A stretch of DNA of 6,920 nt from JBDZUZ01 sp040255445 (GCA_040255445.1 JBDZUZ010000178.1:1-6920), one strand, 5' to 3'; positions 1 through 6,031 are shown, counted from the stretch's first letter. Numbers and translations: made by a program. The notes: generated by a model from the letters alone, not told the origin.

Positions 1-57
1 ACAGAGGGACAGAGGGGAAGGCACGAAGGCACGAAGGCACGGAGGCACAAAGGCACG
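1..57. repeat. Tandem 8-bp intergenic repeat (AAGGCACG type)
   Basis: Two ACAGAGGG octamers (1-8, 9-16) are followed, after one G, by AAGGCACG units at 18-25, 26-33, 34-41 and 50-57. A degenerate unit, GAGGCACA, sits at 42-49. The period is exactly eight bases from 18 onward. The array touches the left edge, so its full length is unknown. No open reading frame uses it. It is probably a simple intergenic minisatellite; similar octamer arrays are, to my recollection, common between genes in planctomycete genomes. No function is inferred. Confidence 0.8.
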
Positions 58-65
58 GAGGGGGG

Positions 66-89
66 AGACGGCGGGCTGCGCCCGCGTCT
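66..89. other. GC-rich hairpin upstream of arsR-type gene
   Basis: Bases 66-70 pair with 85-89 and 72-76 with 80-84, leaving a bulged G at 71 and a 3-nt loop (TGC). No T-tract follows on either strand, so it is not a convincing intrinsic terminator. It could be the 3' end structure of a gene left of the window. The rest of 58-133 shows only G-rich sequence and no gene. Confidence 0.3.
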
Positions 90-133
90 GGGGCGGGGGC
101 CGGGGCGGGGTTGAAATTGTTGGGGCGGATTGA

Positions 134-161
134 TTGACATGTCGTGATGTGTCGATATATT
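134..161 (+). promoter_or_regulatory. Sigma70-type promoter of the ArsR-family gene
   Basis: A perfect TTGACA -35 box (134-139) is followed after 16 bp by TATATT (156-161), which matches the -10 consensus at five of six bases. This lies in a locally AT-rich stretch of otherwise GC-rich DNA. Transcription should begin about seven bases after the -10, at or very near 168, the A of the start codon. The candidate operator at 139-158 lies between and over the two boxes, as expected for repression by blocking RNA polymerase. Confidence 0.65.
139..158. promoter_or_regulatory. Candidate ArsR operator, copy 1 (autoregulation)
   Basis: ATGTCG (139-144), eight bases, then CGATAT (153-158) form an imperfect inverted repeat: the reverse complement of CGATAT is ATATCG, matching the left arm at five of six positions. 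The site spans the end of the -35 box and most of the -10 box of the promoter at 134-161. A second copy with the same spacing lies ahead of the transporter operon at 542-561. Short AT-containing dyads over promoters are usual ArsR-family binding sites. Assigning it to the adjacent repressor is inference. Confidence 0.5.
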
Positions 162-167
162 TGAAGT

Positions 168-482
168 ATGGGTGTGAAGGCTGAACAGGGTGTGTGGATC
201 TCGCTGGAGGCGATGGCGGATGCGGCGGAGTGTCTGAAGACGCTGGCGCACCCGCACCGGCTGCGGATGGTGGAGATGCTGCTCGCCGGGGAATACACGG
301 TCGGCGAACTCGCCGAGGCGTGCGGGATCCCGAGCCATATGGCTTCGGAGCACCTGCGGCTGATGAAGGACCGCGGACTGCTCGACAGCGACAAGGACGG
401 GCGGCAGGTGTACTACCGCATCGCGGAAGATGGGCTCAAGGGGATCATGCGATGCATCGAGAGGCGGTTCGGGGGCGGTTGA
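168..482 (+). CDS. ArsR-family winged-helix repressor, probable thiol/sulfur sensor
   Basis: This 104-residue protein has the ArsR/SmtB fold: helices 1-2 with the family signature LKTLAHPHRLRMVEML (23-38), then helix-turn-helix 44-69 (TVGELAEACGIP then SHMASEHLRLMKDRG), a beta-hairpin wing 71-84 ending in GRQVYYRI, and a dimerising C-terminal helix 86-100. It should bind dyad operators as a homodimer. There is no CxC motif in helix 3 and no His/Asp pattern in helix 5, so classical metal sites are absent. Three cysteines (C22, C52, C96) are present; C22 and C96 lie in the helices that normally build the dimer interface, which suits a redox or persulfide switch. The BigR/SqrR cysteine in helix 2 appears replaced by E36, so it is not a plain BigR orthologue. 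The ATG at 168 has no Shine-Dalgarno, consistent with a leaderless mRNA. A GGAGG at 206-210 is too close to the next ATG (213) to favour that start. Genes for a YeeE/YedE transporter follow. The family is certain; the ligand is inferred. Confidence 0.9.
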   Translation: MGVKAEQGVWISLEAMADAAECLKTLAHPHRLRMVEMLLAGEYTVGELAEACGIPSHMASEHLRLMKDRGLLDSDKDGRQVYYRIAEDGLKGIMRCIERRFGGG

Positions 483-508
483 TCGGGCTTCAATGACAGC
501 AGGCGAGC

Positions 509-533
509 GGCCGGGTGACCGGCCTCTCTATTT
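509..533 (+). terminator. Weak candidate terminator after arsR-type gene
   Basis: GGCCGG (509-514), loop GTGA (a GNRA-type tetraloop), then CCGGCC (519-524) form a perfect 6-bp hairpin 27 bases after the repressor stop codon. The following TCTCTATTT is only partly T-rich. It could terminate or attenuate read-through into the transporter operon, or stabilise the 3' end of the repressor mRNA. Confidence 0.35.
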
Positions 534-541
534 CGGCTTAT

Positions 542-561
542 TTGTCGTTGTGTTGCGATAT
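542..561. promoter_or_regulatory. Candidate ArsR operator, copy 2 (transporter operon)
   Basis: TTGTCG (542-547), eight bases, CGATAT (556-561). Aligned with 140-158, the block TGTCG-T-NN-TGT-NN-CGATAT is shared (15 of 19 bases, no gaps), although the surrounding DNA is unrelated. The site lies 70 bases ahead of the first YeeE/YedE gene in an AT-rich patch (529-580). A possible promoter overlaps it: TTGTCG as -35 and GATGTT (565-570) as -10, with 17-bp spacing. That promoter is weak by consensus. Confidence 0.5.
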
Positions 562-591
562 CTCGATGTTTTAGACTGAAGGGTTGGATGG

Positions 592-612
592 GCCGCGGCG
601 GCCTGCCGCGGC
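592..612 (+). promoter_or_regulatory. Perfect 8-bp hairpin just upstream of the ribosome binding site
   Basis: GCCGCGGC occurs at 592-599 and again at 605-612. The octamer is its own reverse complement, so the two copies form a fully paired 8-bp G/C stem around a GGCCT loop. The hairpin ends four bases before the Shine-Dalgarno region (AAAGGAG at 617-623, AGAAGG at 622-627) of the gene starting at 631. It may affect mRNA stability or ribosome loading. The paired octamers could alternatively be a two-copy DNA-binding site. No T-run follows, so it is not a terminator. Confidence 0.4.
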
Positions 613-630
613 GGTGAAAGGAGAAGGACC

Positions 631-1215
631 ATGAATGTCTTGCGGATGGGCCGGTGGTCGCCGTACGCGGTGGGCGCCGGGATCGGGGCCTTGTCGTGGG
701 CGACGTTCGCCTTGATGCACAAGGCGCTGGGGACCTCGACGACGATGGTGTGCGCGGCCGGCGCGATCGAACGGGCGGTGGCGCCCGGGCACGCGGACAG
801 CAACGCATACCTCGCCAAGCAGATCGGGACGGTCGAAGCGCCCAAGGCGATCGTCGACTGGCAGTTCGCCCTGGTGATCATGCTGGCGGTGGGCGCCTTC
901 ATCGCAGCGCGGCTGGCGCGGTCGACCTTCAAGGAAGTCGTGCCGGAGGTGTGGTCGCGGCGGTTCGGTGATGGGCGGCTGCTGCGGTTCAGCGCTGCGT
1001 TCATCGGCGGCATGGTGCTGCTCTTCGGGGCGCGCATGGCGGGCGGCTGCACGAGCGGGCACGGGATCTCGGGCGGGCTGCAGCTCGCGGTGTCGTCGTG
1101 GACGTTCTTCGGCGCGATGTTCGTGTCGGGCGTGGCGACGGCGATGCTGGTGTACGGGCGCAGGAGCGGCAACGCGATCGATCGCATCAACGATGGGGAG
1201 GTGACCAATGGGTGA
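631..1215 (+). CDS. YeeE/YedE-family sulfur transporter, first half protein
   Basis: This 194-residue integral membrane protein carries the sulfur-transport family signature GARMAGGCTSGHGISGG at 133-149, with C140 as the likely sulfur-handling cysteine. It begins with one hydrophobic segment (about 12-30). A polar, probably extracytoplasmic stretch (about 41-77) with C41 follows. Further membrane segments lie at about 79-96, 120-134 and 150-173. Members of this family (YeeE/TsuA) move thiosulfate or related sulfur compounds across the inner membrane, passing them between conserved cysteines. In split versions two half-size proteins act together. The substrate here is not shown by sequence. 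The start is fixed by a good ribosome binding site (AAAGGAGAAGG) ending four bases before the ATG. The stop codon overlaps the next gene, so the two are co-translated. A candidate ArsR operator lies upstream. Confidence 0.9.
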   Translation: MNVLRMGRWSPYAVGAGIGALSWATFALMHKALGTSTTMVCAAGAIERAVAPGHADSNAYLAKQIGTVEAPKAIVDWQFALVIMLAVGAFIAARLARSTFKEVVPEVWSRRFGDGRLLRFSAAFIGGMVLLFGARMAGGCTSGHGISGGLQLAVSSWTFFGAMFVSGVATAMLVYGRRSGNAIDRINDGEVTNG

Positions 1216-1789
1216 GATCTTCGCCGGACCAACTGAACTGGCATTGGGCGCGGCGACAGGCCTGGTCTTCGGGTTCCTGCTGCAGAAGGGCGGGGTGACG
1301 CGGTTCAACGTGATCGTCAACCAGTTCCTCTTCCGCGACTTCACGGTGCTGAAGGTGATGCTGACGGCGATCGTCGTCGGCGCGGTCGGGATCTACGGGA
1401 TGCGGGCGATGGGCATGGATATCCCCATGCACATCAAGAGCGCGACGATCTGGATGAACGCGGTCGGCGGGCTGATCTTCGGGATCGGCATGGCGATCGC
1501 GGGCTACTGCCCGGGCACGGGCGTGGCCGCGCTGGGCGACGGTTCGCGGCACGCGTGGTTCGCGGTGCTGGGGATGGTCGCGGGCGCTGCGGTGTACGCC
1601 GAGCTTGATCCGTGGGTGAAGTCCGTGCTGGGCTCACCGGACCTTGGCAAGGCGACGCTGGCGAGCGTGACACACCTGTCGGTGTGGGTGTGGATCGCGG
1701 CGCTGGCCGCGGTGGCGGGCATCGTGTTCGCGGTGCTCGAACTGCGGCCGGGTCGGCGGATCGGTGAAGCGGAGCCAAGGACGGCCTGA
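1208..1789 (+). CDS. YeeE/YedE-family sulfur transporter, second half protein
   Basis: This 193-residue membrane protein starts inside the end of the preceding gene (ATGGGTGA, 8-base overlap) and has its own GGGGAGGTG ribosome binding site at 1195-1203. Its N-terminal part (LLQKGGVTRFNVIVNQ, 24-39, then FRDFTVLKVML) and the motif GYCPGTGVAALGDGSRHAW (99-117) mark it as the partner half of a split YeeE/YedE transporter. C101 in GYCPGT is the probable counterpart of C140 in the first protein. Hydrophobic segments are visible at about 10-25, 48-66, 84-100, 116-131 and 166-182. The two halves presumably form one heteromeric sulfur-compound channel in the inner membrane. A charged tail (183-193) ends the protein. 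A strong terminator lies about 90 bases downstream. No rhodanese, TusA-like or sulfur dioxygenase gene is in the window to specify the substrate. Confidence 0.9.
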   Translation: MGEIFAGPTELALGAATGLVFGFLLQKGGVTRFNVIVNQFLFRDFTVLKVMLTAIVVGAVGIYGMRAMGMDIPMHIKSATIWMNAVGGLIFGIGMAIAGYCPGTGVAALGDGSRHAWFAVLGMVAGAAVYAELDPWVKSVLGSPDLGKATLASVTHLSVWVWIAALAAVAGIVFAVLELRPGRRIGEAEPRTA

Positions 1790-1816
1790 GCCGGACAGAG
1801 CAGGACCGCGCGATAG

Positions 1817-1866
1817 AACGGAACCGGGATTCCGTTGCGGCCTTCGAGCGTCCCTGGAGGAGGCCG
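1817..1866 (+). other. Two consecutive hairpins in the transporter 3' UTR
   Basis: AACGGAA (1817-1823) pairs with TTCCGTT (1830-1836) around a 6-nt loop. Immediately after, CGGCCTTC (1838-1845) pairs with 1859-1866 (one G-T pair) around a 13-nt loop. Neither is followed by a T-tract. They precede the strong terminator at 1879, making a tightly structured 3' untranslated region that may protect the operon mRNA from 3' exonucleases. Confidence 0.4.
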
Positions 1867-1878
1867 TCCGAGGGTCGT

Positions 1879-1924
1879 GGGGCGGGGCGTGAAAGCAATT
1901 TCATGCCCCGCTCCGATGTTTTTT
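1879..1924 (+). terminator. Strong intrinsic terminator of the YeeE/YedE operon
   Basis: Bases 1879-1894 pair with 1899-1914 to give a 16-bp stem (two G-T pairs, 1881/1912 and 1889/1904, all others Watson-Crick). It is capped by a GCAA tetraloop (1895-1898) and followed by GATG and six T residues (1919-1924). This is a textbook Rho-independent terminator on the plus strand. It separates the sulfur-transport operon from the kinase gene. Confidence 0.9.
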
Positions 1925-1926
1925 GC

Positions 1927-1932
1927 TGTAAT
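1927..1932 (+). promoter_or_regulatory. Candidate -10 box for the histidine kinase gene
   Basis: TGTAAT matches the -10 consensus at five of six bases and sits right after the terminator T-tract. No good -35 is seen at 16-18 bp upstream, so activator dependence or a wrong call are both possible. It would give a leader of about 130 bases containing an imperfect hairpin (1947-1956 with 1966-1976, one bulged G). The 1790-2072 gap holds no recognisable gene. Confidence 0.3.
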
Positions 1933-2072
1933 GATGCCGGGCACACGTTCGCCGCGGACGCGGTTCGCGGCGGAACGGGCGCCGCGCCACGAGTGCGCAC
2001 CGACCTGACCATTCGGCCGCCGAGGTTGACGCACCGCGTGACCACTGCGGTCCGGCCCGGCGAAGGAAGCAC

Positions 2073-5000
2073 ATGAAGCGGCTGCGGATGCTGAAGAACT
2101 CCTGGCGTTGGATTTTCGCCGCGGTGATCGCCGCGCTCCTGGTGACGGGGGCGGTGTCGTTCGTCCAGTTGGGCGAGGTCGCGGCGGCGCGTGATGTCGT
2201 GCAGCGGGCATCGGGGATCATCCATGATGTGGATGTTGTCGTGGCGCGGGTGCGCGACGTGGAAGCCTCGCAGCGGGGGTACCTGCTGACCCAAGACATG
2301 GCGTTCCTCGCATCGGTCGAGAGTGAATTCGGGGAGATCAGCACAGCGCTGGCGGAACTGCGTGCGGCATCGGCGGCGGATGCGGCGCGGGCGGAGCGTG
2401 CGGCGGTGTTCGAGAGCCGGGTCGAGGCGAAGATCTCGGAGGTGCGTGAAGGTCTGATGGCGGCGCAGAGCGGCCGCGGCGCGGAGGTCGTTGCCGCAAT
2501 CCGCACGGGCGAGCACCGCCGGCGGACGCGGGCGATGCGTGAGGCGGCGGATGCGATCCGGGAAGCCGAGGAGTCTGCGCTGGCAGCGCGGTCGCGGGAT
2601 CTGGACGATGCACGCGCGATGAGCTACATCGTGCTGGGCGGGTCGCTCGCCGCGGCGGCGATTCTGCTCTTGATCGCGGTGGGAGTGAGCCGGCAGTTGG
2701 CGCGGGGGCGTTCGGCGCTGCTGGGCGTTCTGACGGAGCGCGACGAGGCCGCGGCTGCGGAGCGGCTGGCGTACGAGCGGCTGCGGATCGCGCTGCAGCG
2801 GTCGCCGGTGACGGTGTTCACGATGGACAAGGAGCGGCGGTACACCTGGTTGTACAACCCGACCGGCGAGGTCGATCCCGAGAAAGTGATCGGCCACCGG
2901 GAGGAGGAGTTCCTCGATCCGGAGGATGCGGCGGTCGCGATCGCGCTCAAGGAAGAAGTGCTGCGAACAGGCGAGAGCACGCAGCGGACTTTGACACTCA
3001 AGCTGGGCGGCGTGCCGCGGACGTTCGATTACGCGGTGGAGCCGCTGCGCGATGAGAAGGGGGAGATCGACGGCCTGGCGGTCGCGGTGATCGAGACCAC
3101 GGCGATCATCGATGCGGAGCGTCGCCGGCGCGAGACCGAGCATCTGAGCCGCCAGTTGCGCGATGCGAGCGGTGATTGCATCAAGGTGCTGGATCGTGAA
3201 GGGACCGTGCTGGAGATCAACGCGGCGGGTCTGCGGCTGATGGAAGTGAATGATCCGGCGGAACTCGTGGGGCGGTCGTACGCGGGAATCTGGGGCGAGC
3301 AGGCAGCGCCGGCGATGGCGGCGATCGAGCAGGCCGCGGCGGAGGGAGAAGGGCGCTTTCAGGCGCGCTGTCCGACGGCGAAGGGGCGGATGCGCTGGTG
3401 GGACGTTGTCGTCACGGCGCTGGGGAACGGCGAGGGCGAGTCGGCCGGGCGGCTGCTGGTGATCTCGCGCGACATCACGGAACTCATGGAGGCTCAGCAG
3501 GCGCTGCGCGAGCGTGATACGCAGCTGGGCATCGTGTTCAGCCAGCTCTCGGCGGGCCTGGTGCAGGCGGACCGGGACGGGCGGATCACGCTGGTCAACG
3601 ACCGCTTCTGCGAGATGGTCGGTCGGCCGCGGGAAGAGCTGCTGGGGAAGACCGCGGCGGATGTCACGCACCCTGATGACATCGAGCGGCAGCGGGAGTT
3701 GACGCGGCTCTGCATTGAGAACGGTGCGCCCTTCGGGTTCGACAAGCGTTATGTCCGGCCGGACGGGTCGGTTCTCTGGTCTCGCAACAGTGTGAACGCG
3801 GTGCGGGACGGGTCCGGCCGCGTGCTCTCGGTGGTCGCGGTTGCCCAGGACATCACAGCGCAGCGTGCGGGAGAGGAGCGTATGCGCGAGAGCGAGGAGC
3901 GCTTCCGCTCGCTCGCCGACAGCATGCCGCAGATCGTGTGGGCGACGCGGCCGGACGGGTACGTCGATTACTTCAACTCGCGCTGGTACGACTACACCGG
4001 GATGCTCGCGAGCGTACCGCTCGACCCGGTCGGTCTTCAGGATGTTGGTGACAGTTGGACGGCGTACATCCATCCCGACGACATCGAGCGGACCAGGCGT
4101 ACGTGGGGAGAGAGCGTCCGGTCGGGCGAACCATACAACATCGAGTACCGCATCCGATCAGCATCGGGCGAGTACCGATGGTTCATGGGCAGAGGCATCG
4201 CGGTCCGCGGCGATGACGGCGAGGTCGTCCGCTGGTTCGGCACCTGTACCGATATCGACGACAAGAAGCGGGACGAGCAGGCCCTGAATCTCCTCAAGGC
4301 GGCGGTCGAGAGCGCGAACGATGCGGTCATCATCACCGAGGCGTTGCTCGATCTCCCGGGCCCGCGGGTCGAGTACGTCAATCCGGCGTTCACGTGGATG
4401 ACCGGGTACGCGGCCGATGAGATCATCGGACAGACGCCGCGGGTCCTGCAGGGCCCGCGGACCGATCAGACGCTGCTTCGGCGGTTGCGGCGAGACCTGC
4501 GCGAGAAGCAGACCTTCCACGGCGAGACGATCAACTACCGCAAGGACGGGACCGAGTATGTCGTCGAGTGGCGGATCACACCGCTGCGAGACGACAGCGG
4601 CAAGGTCACCAAGTGGGTCGCTGTGCAGCGCGATGTTACAGACCGCAAGCGGATCGATGAGGAACGCGAGCGGCTGCTGGCGAGCGAGCGGGTGGCACGG
4701 ACCGAGGCGGAGCGGACCGCGCGGATCAAGGACGAGTTCGTCGCGACACTCAGCCACGAGCTGCGCACACCGCTCAACGCGATCCTGGGTTGGACGGAGA
4801 TCGCCAGGCGGCGCCCCGACGATGGCGACACGGTGCGCAAGGCGCTGGAGGTCATCGACCGCAACACGCGGGCACAGGCGCAGATGGTCGAGGATCTGCT
4901 GGACATGAGCCGGGTGCTGTCCGGCAAGCTCCGGCTCGAGGTCGGTCCGGTCGAGCTTGCTTCGGTGGTCGACTCGGCCGCGGCGAGCGTGCAGCCCGCC

Positions 5001-5903
5001 GCGGAAGCGAAGGGGATAGCGCTCAACACGCGCATCGACCGCTTCGGCGGTGTGCTCCGCGGCGATGCGGCTCGCCTGCAGCAGGTCGTGTGGAACCTGC
5101 TCTCCAACGCGATCAAGTTCACGCCCGCGGGCGGGCGTGTCGATGTCGAACTCCGCGAGGAAGACGGGCACGCGGTGGTGACGGTCACTGACTCCGGCCA
5201 GGGCATGAAGGCCGACTTTCTCCCCCACGTCTTCGAGCGGTTCCGGCAGGCCGACTCCTCGACAACGCGGCGTCACGGCGGGCTGGGGCTCGGGCTCTCG
5301 ATCGTGAAGAACCTCGTCGAGATGCACGGCGGCACGATCGCCGCCGACAGCGACGGCGAGGGGCGGGGCTCGAGCTTCACCGTGCGGATCCCGCTCTCGA
5401 TGGCCGCGGCGGACGAGCCCGAGGAGGCGCGGAGCGGGCGGCGGATCCGGCAGTCCGATGACGGTGATGAGTGCGACGACTACCCCGAGCTCAAGGACAT
5501 GCGCGTGCTGGTCGTCGACGATGAGCCGGATGCCCGCGAGCTCGTCCGGCATCTGCTCGAGGGCTGCAGCGCGCAGGTCAGGACCGCGGCATCCGTGTCG
5601 GAGGCGCTTTCGCTGATCGATGGCGGCGTCCCGGATGTGATCGTGAGCGACATCGGCATGCCGGAGGCCGATGGGTACGACCTGATCCGCCGCATCCGCG
5701 GGCTGGAGGGGAGCCTGGGCGGGATCCCCGCGGTGGCCCTGACAGCGCTGGCCCGGCCCGAGGACAGGAACCGGGCGCTCATGGCAGGGTTCCAGACGCA
5801 CATCGCGAAGCCGATCGAGCCATCCGAATTACTCGCGACGGTCGCATCGCTGTTGCGAGGCTCGGCACGGCGCGAGGATGAGGCGAAAAGCGCGGATTCT
5901 TGA
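2073..5903 (+). CDS. Membrane hybrid histidine kinase, CHASE3 and five PAS domains
   Basis: This 1276-residue sensor kinase autophosphorylates on histidine and relays the phosphate to its own receiver. Order of parts: TM1 about 13-31; an extracytoplasmic CHASE3-type helical sensor 32-182 (VRDVEASQRGYLLTQDMAFL is its signature); TM2 185-205; a short helical linker; then PAS domains at about 240-345, 362-470, 482-596, 606-731 and 740-860. A coiled-coil signalling helix spans 862-890. HisKA has phosphoacceptor H895 in SHELRTPLN. HATPase_c has the N-box NLLSNAIKF (N1008, N1012), G1 box DSGQG (D1040) and G2 box GGLGLGLS (1069-1076). An acidic linker leads to a REC domain (1143-1260) with D1149/D1150, phosphorylatable D1193, T1224 and K1246. 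All catalytic residues are present, so it should be active. PAS 3 and 4 carry HPDDIER motifs. PAS 5 resembles a LOV domain without its cysteine (P789 in its place). The start is supported by AAGGA at 2063-2067, five bases before the ATG. There is no Hpt domain, so an external phosphotransfer protein or the neighbouring receiver may be the next relay partner. The signal is unknown. Confidence 0.95.
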   Translation: MKRLRMLKNSWRWIFAAVIAALLVTGAVSFVQLGEVAAARDVVQRASGIIHDVDVVVARVRDVEASQRGYLLTQDMAFLASVESEFGEISTALAELRAASAADAARAERAAVFESRVEAKISEVREGLMAAQSGRGAEVVAAIRTGEHRRRTRAMREAADAIREAEESALAARSRDLDDARAMSYIVLGGSLAAAAILLLIAVGVSRQLARGRSALLGVLTERDEAAAAERLAYERLRIALQRSPVTVFTMDKERRYTWLYNPTGEVDPEKVIGHREEEFLDPEDAAVAIALKEEVLRTGESTQRTLTLKLGGVPRTFDYAVEPLRDEKGEIDGLAVAVIETTAIIDAERRRRETEHLSRQLRDASGDCIKVLDREGTVLEINAAGLRLMEVNDPAELVGRSYAGIWGEQAAPAMAAIEQAAAEGEGRFQARCPTAKGRMRWWDVVVTALGNGEGESAGRLLVISRDITELMEAQQALRERDTQLGIVFSQLSAGLVQADRDGRITLVNDRFCEMVGRPREELLGKTAADVTHPDDIERQRELTRLCIENGAPFGFDKRYVRPDGSVLWSRNSVNAVRDGSGRVLSVVAVAQDITAQRAGEERMRESEERFRSLADSMPQIVWATRPDGYVDYFNSRWYDYTGMLASVPLDPVGLQDVGDSWTAYIHPDDIERTRRTWGESVRSGEPYNIEYRIRSASGEYRWFMGRGIAVRGDDGEVVRWFGTCTDIDDKKRDEQALNLLKAAVESANDAVIITEALLDLPGPRVEYVNPAFTWMTGYAADEIIGQTPRVLQGPRTDQTLLRRLRRDLREKQTFHGETINYRKDGTEYVVEWRITPLRDDSGKVTKWVAVQRDVTDRKRIDEERERLLASERVARTEAERTARIKDEFVATLSHELRTPLNAILGWTEIARRRPDDGDTVRKALEVIDRNTRAQAQMVEDLLDMSRVLSGKLRLEVGPVELASVVDSAAASVQPAAEAKGIALNTRIDRFGGVLRGDAARLQQVVWNLLSNAIKFTPAGGRVDVELREEDGHAVVTVTDSGQGMKADFLPHVFERFRQADSSTTRRHGGLGLGLSIVKNLVEMHGGTIAADSDGEGRGSSFTVRIPLSMAAADEPEEARSGRRIRQSDDGDECDDYPELKDMRVLVVDDEPDARELVRHLLEGCSAQVRTAASVSEALSLIDGGVPDVIVSDIGMPEADGYDLIRRIRGLEGSLGGIPAVALTALARPEDRNRALMAGFQTHIAKPIEPSELLATVASLLRGSARREDEAKSADS

Positions 5904-5912
5904 TCACTCCTT

Positions 5913-5943
5913 TTCGCAGGGGAGAGCCCCGGTCAGCTATACT
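5913..5943 (+). promoter_or_regulatory. Candidate promoter of the lone receiver gene
   Basis: TATACT (5938-5943) matches the -10 consensus at five of six bases and stands out in GC-rich DNA. The best upstream box is TTCGCA (5913-5918, four of six) at a long 19-bp spacing. Transcription would start near 5950, leaving a leader of about 95 bases before the TTG at 6046. If real, the receiver gene can be expressed independently of the kinase gene. Confidence 0.4.
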
Positions 5944-6017
5944 GAGAGCGAAGCGGCGCCGCTCCGCCCCGATGCGGGCCGGCGCCGGAATCAAGACCCG
6001 CCCCGGCGCTCCGCACG

Positions 6018-6031
6018 GCCGTGGCCACGGC
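6018..6031. other. Perfect 14-bp palindrome ahead of the receiver gene
   Basis: GCCGTGGCCACGGC equals its own reverse complement and ends 14 bases before the proposed TTG start. It could be a protein-binding dyad or, in RNA, a 5-bp hairpin with a GGCC loop close to the translation start. Short G/C palindromes arise easily in this base composition (GCGGCGCCGC and CCGGCGCCGG also occur in this leader). Confidence 0.25.

Noticed and set aside
1413..1430. GCATGG/CCATGC inverted repeat with a central ATAT
   Set aside because: It lies inside the second transporter gene and encodes ordinary protein sequence; a short hairpin like this is expected by chance.
1434..4073. Very long minus-strand open frame (about 880 codons) opposite the transporter and kinase genes
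   Set aside because: It is rich in Arg, Pro and His, has no recognisable domain, and lies antisense to clear coding sequence. It is explained by the lack of stop codons in GC-rich DNA.
3674..4093. Recent duplication of PAS 3 and PAS 4, suggested by HPDDIER in both
   Set aside because: Apart from this common PAS motif, the two domains are well diverged, so it reflects family conservation rather than a recent copy.
4239..4262. Additional operator-like CGATAT sequence
   Set aside because: It is inside the kinase coding region and lacks the TGTCG arm at the right spacing.
4158..5801. Minus-strand open frame of about 547 codons opposite the kinase core
   Set aside because: Same reason: it mirrors conserved HisKA, HATPase and REC codons and has no family resemblance of its own.
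5919..5930. GGGG-AGAG-CCCC hairpin after the kinase gene as a terminator
   Set aside because: The stem is only four base pairs and no T-tract follows.
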